Positions 5,436 through 7,659 of a stretch of 7,659 nt of DNA are shown here, piece by piece. The stretch is from Flavobacterium psychrophilum (GTDB taxonomy: Bacteria; Bacteroidota; Bacteroidia; Flavobacteriales; Flavobacteriaceae). The DNA lies in contig DYPB01000095.1 of NCBI GenBank assembly GCA_020720185.1, positions 1 to 7,659 of the forward strand, in the 5' to 3' direction. The notes beneath the pieces were generated by a model. The model worked only from the letters and a program-made list of their open reading frames with translations. It was not told the DNA's origin and did no database searches. Made by a program: the position numbers and the translations under genes. Positions within the stretch are counted from its first letter, which is position 1. Each line of letters begins with the position of its first letter.

Positions 5436-5624
5436 ATGAAAAAGAAAATTTTGATTGGAATATTAATTGCTTTTATGGGAACAATTGGTTTGGTTGTTCT
5501 AGCTGACGAATCGGTTAATGCCAATGTTCCGCCTATAGTTAAACCTGCTAGAATGAAGTATAATGATACTTATGGGGTAATAATAGATTGTAATGATTCG
5601 TCTAATGATAAATGTATAATTTGA
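5436..5624 (+). CDS. Small secreted peptide C1 with C-terminal C-x7-C, NVEALA-like
   Basis: A 62-residue peptide shares its first eight residues (MKKKILIG) with B1, then has a different hydrophobic core and a polar D-E-S-V-N-A before N-V-P-P-I-V. Cleavage after Ala 29 (V-N-A) gives a mature peptide of 33 residues beginning N-V. The A-N-V start is the closest in this window to the A-N-V-E-A-L-A motif of NVEALA peptides. Cys 52 and Cys 60 (D-C-N-D-S-S-N-D-K-C-I-I) show the C-x7-C spacing and sit at the very C-terminus. It aligns with C2: N-V-x-P-I-x-K at the start, G-V-x(1-2)-D-C-x7-C-x-[IL] at the end. The C2 gene follows 7 nt later. Translation probably depends on the repeat-borne leader. Role unknown; exported disulfide-loop peptide is my inference. 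Confidence 0.83.
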   Translation: MKKKILIGILIAFMGTIGLVVLADESVNANVPPIVKPARMKYNDTYGVIIDCNDSSNDKCII

Positions 5625-5631
5625 ATTTGCT

Positions 5632-5793
5632 ATGAAAAAAATATTAGTAATTATAGCTGTGCTAATAGGATTAGCATTTAATTCCGGAACTGATATTCAA
5701 GCTAATGTTGCACCTATTTATAAACAGGGCTGGTATGTTGGAAATGGAGTTGCAGATTGCAGGGTACCAGTGGATATCTGGTGCAAACTATAG
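5632..5793 (+). CDS. Small secreted peptide C2 with C-terminal C-x7-C
   Basis: A 53-residue ORF starts M-K-K-I-L-V-I-I-A-V, has a hydrophobic core to about residue 16, a polar linker (N-S-G-T-D) and I-Q-A at 22-24, followed by N-V-A-P-I-Y. The predicted mature peptide is 29 residues with Cys 43 and 51 (A-D-C-R-V-P-V-D-I-W-C-K-L), again C-x7-C two residues from the end. Start, cleavage region and Cys pair align with C1, so it is a real gene although very short. The mature part is rich in Gly, Trp and Tyr. The start lies 7 nt after the C1 stop and the gene is followed after 9 nt by a strong hairpin. C1 and C2 share more with each other than with B1 or B2, which points to pairwise evolution within each module. 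Confidence 0.83.
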   Translation: MKKILVIIAVLIGLAFNSGTDIQANVAPIYKQGWYVGNGVADCRVPVDIWCKL

Positions 5794-5802
5794 TATTATT
5801 AC

Positions 5803-5850
5803 ATGGCTTTACCAAGTAAACTTATGTTTTTTGGTAAAGCCATTTTATTT
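5803..5850 (+). terminator. Rho-independent-like terminator after the module C peptide genes
   Basis: ATGGCTTTACCAA (5803-5815) and TTGGTAAAGCCAT (5831-5843) are perfect 13-bp inverted copies with a 15-nt loop, followed by tttattttg, a T-rich tail on the + strand. It begins 9 nt after the C2 stop and ends about 24 nt before the propeller start at 5874. No separate promoter box stands out in the remaining gap, so read-through probably supplies the downstream genes at a lower level. It is the strongest hairpin in the window. Confidence 0.85.
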
Positions 5851-5873
5851 TGTCAAATTATTTAAGAGCTTTT

Positions 5874-7013
5874 ATGAAATATACATTCATTGGAATAGCA
5901 TTGATTTACCTGCTTTCGATTTCGTGTAATAATGAAAGTAAAAAAAATAGTAACTACGTTGAAGATTCTGTTTTTGAGATAGTTTCTTTGGATAGTTTTT
6001 ACGTGGAATCTGCAATGTTAGAGTTGAGCGATTATAGAAACGGAAAATATCTGCTATTTAATCGTGTTAGCGGAGATATCATTATCTATGATTTAAAATG
6101 TAAGAAACAAACTGTATTTAATCACTATGGGAATGGGGATAAAGAGTATCCGATAATGTCGGATATCATGTATTTTTGGACTGATACTTCTATTGCAATA
6201 AGTCGTGCTAAATCTATTGTATTGTATTCTTTATCTGGGGATTACTTGGATGTAATTGATGTCGATAGAGAAGAGTCTTATTATCCAATTAGAAATGTCT
6301 ATAATCTCAATGATAGTTTTTTTGTTTATCGAGAGGTATTTGGAAGTTTATTATGGTATGCTGAAAAGAAGAATATTTTAGTTAAACGTAATCTATTTTC
6401 GAATCAAGTAAATAGTTTTGTTGAATATCCTTTGGAAGGGCTTGATTATTATGCCGTAAGAGAATATATTCCTAATAAATCTATGATAGTTATTGCATCT
6501 TATTGTAAGAATATGCTTTATATTGGCAGTGGAGGTCGAGAGAATTTATATATGTATGATTTGAATACATTAAGTCTAATTAAAGAAATTATGCCAGAAT
6601 ATGATTATTTTAGGCCGAAAGAAGTAAAAAAAGGAGAAATGTTGGATTTTTCTGATGGTGTTCGAGAATTTTATTTGGAAAGTGTTGTTTCAGATGTTTT
6701 TGTGAATGATTCTATGATATTTACTATATATTCGTATCCTTCTGATAATAAAGAAATTGAAGAGTATGAAAGCTTGACTAATAATTTTACAGAGAATATG
6801 AATGCGCTTCCCCAAAGAAATCTTGCTTTAAGTATATCTGTTCATGAGAAAAAGCTTGGGCCTGATTTGAAGCTAAAAACATCTATTCATGGAACAATTT
6901 TACATATTGCAGATATGGATAATGTATTAATTTCTGTTCCAAATAATGAAAAGGCCGAGTTATCTGGAACTACGATGTTGAAACATGCCAAAATTAGGAT
7001 GAAGCAAAAATGA
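5874..7013 (+). CDS. Beta-propeller-like lipoprotein (module C)
   Basis: A 379-residue predicted lipoprotein. The start is placed at the ATG at 5874 (MKYTFIGIALIYLLSISC, lipid Cys 18), since the in-frame ATG at 5850 adds eight residues from just behind the terminator. The mature part shows propeller-like strands: Y-L-L-F-N-R (59-64), D-I-I-I-Y-D-L (68-74), H-Y-G-N-G-D-K-E-Y-P (84-93, comparable to the F-G-x-x-G-x-G segment of six-bladed relatives), then S-I-V-L-Y-S-L-S-G-D-Y-L-D-V. Another blade reads N-L-Y-M-Y-D-L-N-T-L. I cannot assign it firmly to DUF4221 or the TolB-like type; it occupies the same slot and has the same size. It overlaps the Trx-like gene by ATGA (7010-7013). The role is probably the same as in the other modules, with a different ligand or partner. 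Confidence 0.78.
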   Translation: MKYTFIGIALIYLLSISCNNESKKNSNYVEDSVFEIVSLDSFYVESAMLELSDYRNGKYLLFNRVSGDIIIYDLKCKKQTVFNHYGNGDKEYPIMSDIMYFWTDTSIAISRAKSIVLYSLSGDYLDVIDVDREESYYPIRNVYNLNDSFFVYREVFGSLLWYAEKKNILVKRNLFSNQVNSFVEYPLEGLDYYAVREYIPNKSMIVIASYCKNMLYIGSGGRENLYMYDLNTLSLIKEIMPEYDYFRPKEVKKGEMLDFSDGVREFYLESVVSDVFVNDSMIFTIYSYPSDNKEIEEYESLTNNFTENMNALPQRNLALSISVHEKKLGPDLKLKTSIHGTILHIADMDNVLISVPNNEKAELSGTTMLKHAKIRMKQK

Positions 7014-7411
7014 AAAAGATATTATTGATTAATGTTATTATATTTATTTATATATTTCCATTTTCGTGTAATAAAAACGGTAATAAAACTGATCTTTTTT
7101 CCGACATTTCTCGTTTTATTAAATTTGATGCTAATGAAGATTATGCTGTGATAATTACACAAGATACCGATTGTCAGTCTTGTTTATGGAAATACTCTGA
7201 AAAAAATATATTGACTACTAAAAAGTATTTCGGATTATTTTTGATAAATGTAGATAAAAAGTTCTCTTCGGTTTTAACAAAAATAAATCCCGAGATTGAT
7301 TGGATAGAAATTACGGACGAATCTTTGTATGCAAAACTATTTAGAATGACTAATCGAAAAGGGCCTTATGTGGTGCATATTGAGAATAATGTTGTTTCCA
7401 AAATTGAATAA
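7010..7411 (+). CDS. Short thioredoxin-fold lipoprotein with CQSC motif (module C)
   Basis: A 133-residue protein with leader ending F-P-F-S-C (lipid Cys 20). The redox motif is T-D-C55-Q-S-C58, after the strand Y-A-V-I-I-T. R-K-G-P119-Y-V-V-H-I carries the expected cis-proline and strand. Compared with the module A and B proteins (153 and 162 residues) it stops soon after that strand, so the last strand and final helix are shortened or missing. The 72 nt after the stop are followed by a fragment of a signal peptidase gene, so the short C-terminus may result from the same deletion. It overlaps the propeller stop by ATGA. If folded, it should be a periplasmic, lipid-anchored thiol protein acting on Cys-containing partners such as peptides C1 and C2 (inference). 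The conserved part is C-x-S-C. Confidence 0.8.
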   Translation: MKKILLINVIIFIYIFPFSCNKNGNKTDLFSDISRFIKFDANEDYAVIITQDTDCQSCLWKYSEKNILTTKKYFGLFLINVDKKFSSVLTKINPEIDWIEITDESLYAKLFRMTNRKGPYVVHIENNVVSKIE

Positions 7412-7482
7412 TAATGTGTTAAAAGTTGCAAATTCGAAATTTAATTTTTAGTAAAGAGTGTTCGGTATCTATTTTTAAATTA

Positions 7483-7584
7483 GATTACTACTTTGTTTTA
7501 GGCGATAATTTATTGCACTCGATGGATTCTCGTCATCTCGGATTAATTAAAGAGGAAGATATTATAGGGAAAGTGATTTTTTAA
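7483..7584 (+). pseudogene. 3' remnant of a signal peptidase I (S26) gene
   Basis: These 102 nt encode the last 33 residues of the peptidase at 4460-5131 with one residue change (Glu for Gly in L-I-K-x-E-D), including G-D-N-x3-S-M-D-S-R. No start, Ser box or Lys box precedes it; upstream is 71 nt of unrelated AT-rich sequence after the Trx-like stop. Similarity to module B begins sharply at the D-Y-Y codons (position 5030 in module B). It is a deletion relic, or the edge of a recombined repeat unit, and cannot encode an active peptidase. Confidence 0.9.
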
Positions 7585-7607
7585 AATAATTTTTTTTATA
7601 GATATGC

Positions 7608-7659
7608 ATGCACCGTTTATTCATTTTTATTAGTATTCTATTTCTTTTTTCCTGTAAAT
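7608..7659 (+). CDS. Mini-lipoprotein, copy 3 (partial, cut by window end)
   Basis: The first 17 codons match copy 2 (MHRLFIFISILFLFSC then K), with one synonymous change at the Cys codon (TGT for TGC). It begins 23 nt after the signal peptidase remnant stop. The window ends before the mature part, so completeness is unknown. Its presence predicts a further promoter, leader and fourth peptide module downstream. Confidence 0.6.
   Translation, partial: MHRLFIFISILFLFSCK

Larger units (their letters stand above)
5154..5458 (+). repeat. Inter-module direct repeat, copy 2
   Basis: Partner of the repeat at 2016-2324, in the same orientation and four bases shorter because of the T-tract (9 T then AAATTTG here, 14 T then ATTTTG there). 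It covers the mini-lipoprotein, promoter, leader stem-loop and eight codons of peptide C1. Compared with the third copy starting at 7608, similarity extends further upstream, through the spacer and into the last 33 codons of the signal peptidase gene (from 5030), so copies 2 and 3 share a longer duplicated unit. Confidence 0.92.

Noticed and set aside
2302..5793. Double-glycine-leader bacteriocins (microcin V or bacteroidetocin type)
   Set aside because: No G-G cleavage site before the mature parts and no peptidase-containing ABC transporter in the window. The precursors have Sec-type hydrophobic leaders.
66..5793. Strict NVEALA family membership of the peptides
   Set aside because: The exact motif is missing from all five. 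Only the leader design and an A-N-V start in C1 and C2 agree, so I use NVEALA-like only.
5705..5929. 74-residue plus-strand ORF
   Set aside because: It runs out of frame through peptide C2, the terminator and the propeller leader, all of which have better support.
1..7659. tRNA, rRNA, CRISPR array, replication origin
   Set aside because: No cloverleaf-like T-loop sequence, no regularly spaced short repeats and no iteron cluster were seen on reading the window.

Overview
The window is AT-rich, tightly packed DNA with every supported gene on the + strand. It most likely comes from a member of the Bacteroidota, probably Bacteroidales. The evidence is an abundance of lipoproteins with a short hydrophobic leader ending in S-C or G-C, promoters of the TTTG / TAnnTTTG type, weak Shine-Dalgarno sequences, and protein families (DUF4221-like and TolB-like six-bladed propellers, NVEALA-like small peptides) that I know mainly from that phylum. 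No rRNA, tRNA, CRISPR array or transposase was seen. Genus cannot be given from the sequence alone.

The window is a tandem array of three versions of one cassette. Each has, in order: one or two very short genes for signal-peptide-bearing, Cys-containing peptides; an inverted repeat; a beta-propeller lipoprotein; a thioredoxin-fold lipoprotein with a C-x-S-C motif; optionally a type I (S26) signal peptidase; and a 42-residue mini-lipoprotein. Module A (about 1-2144) has peptide 66-242, a DUF4221-like propeller 405-1538, Trx-like 1535-1996 and mini-lipoprotein 2016-2144, with no peptidase. Module B (about 2145-5282) has the full set: two peptides 2302-2523 and 2535-2744, propeller 2817-3908, Trx-like 3975-4463, signal peptidase 4460-5131 and mini-lipoprotein 5154-5282. 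Module C (about 5283-7659) has two peptides 5436-5624 and 5632-5793, a terminator-like hairpin, propeller 5874-7013, a short Trx-like protein 7010-7411, only the last 33 codons of a signal peptidase (7483-7584), and a third mini-lipoprotein cut by the window end.

Modules B and C begin with a direct repeat of about 305 nt that covers the preceding mini-lipoprotein, a promoter region with a variable poly-T tract, the 5' leader and the first eight codons of the first peptide gene. This arrangement would allow cassette gain, loss and swapping by homologous recombination.

My reading, which is inference, is a secreted or envelope peptide system. The peptides are exported through their signal sequences, cut near an A-x-A type site (possibly by the dedicated S26 peptidase in module B), and may form a disulfide, since four of five have C-x7-C. 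The Trx-like lipoproteins could manage the thiols, and the propeller lipoproteins could bind the peptides or a partner. The hairpins after the peptide genes would favour making more peptide than machinery. The biological role (signalling, antagonism, adhesion) cannot be read from the sequence.
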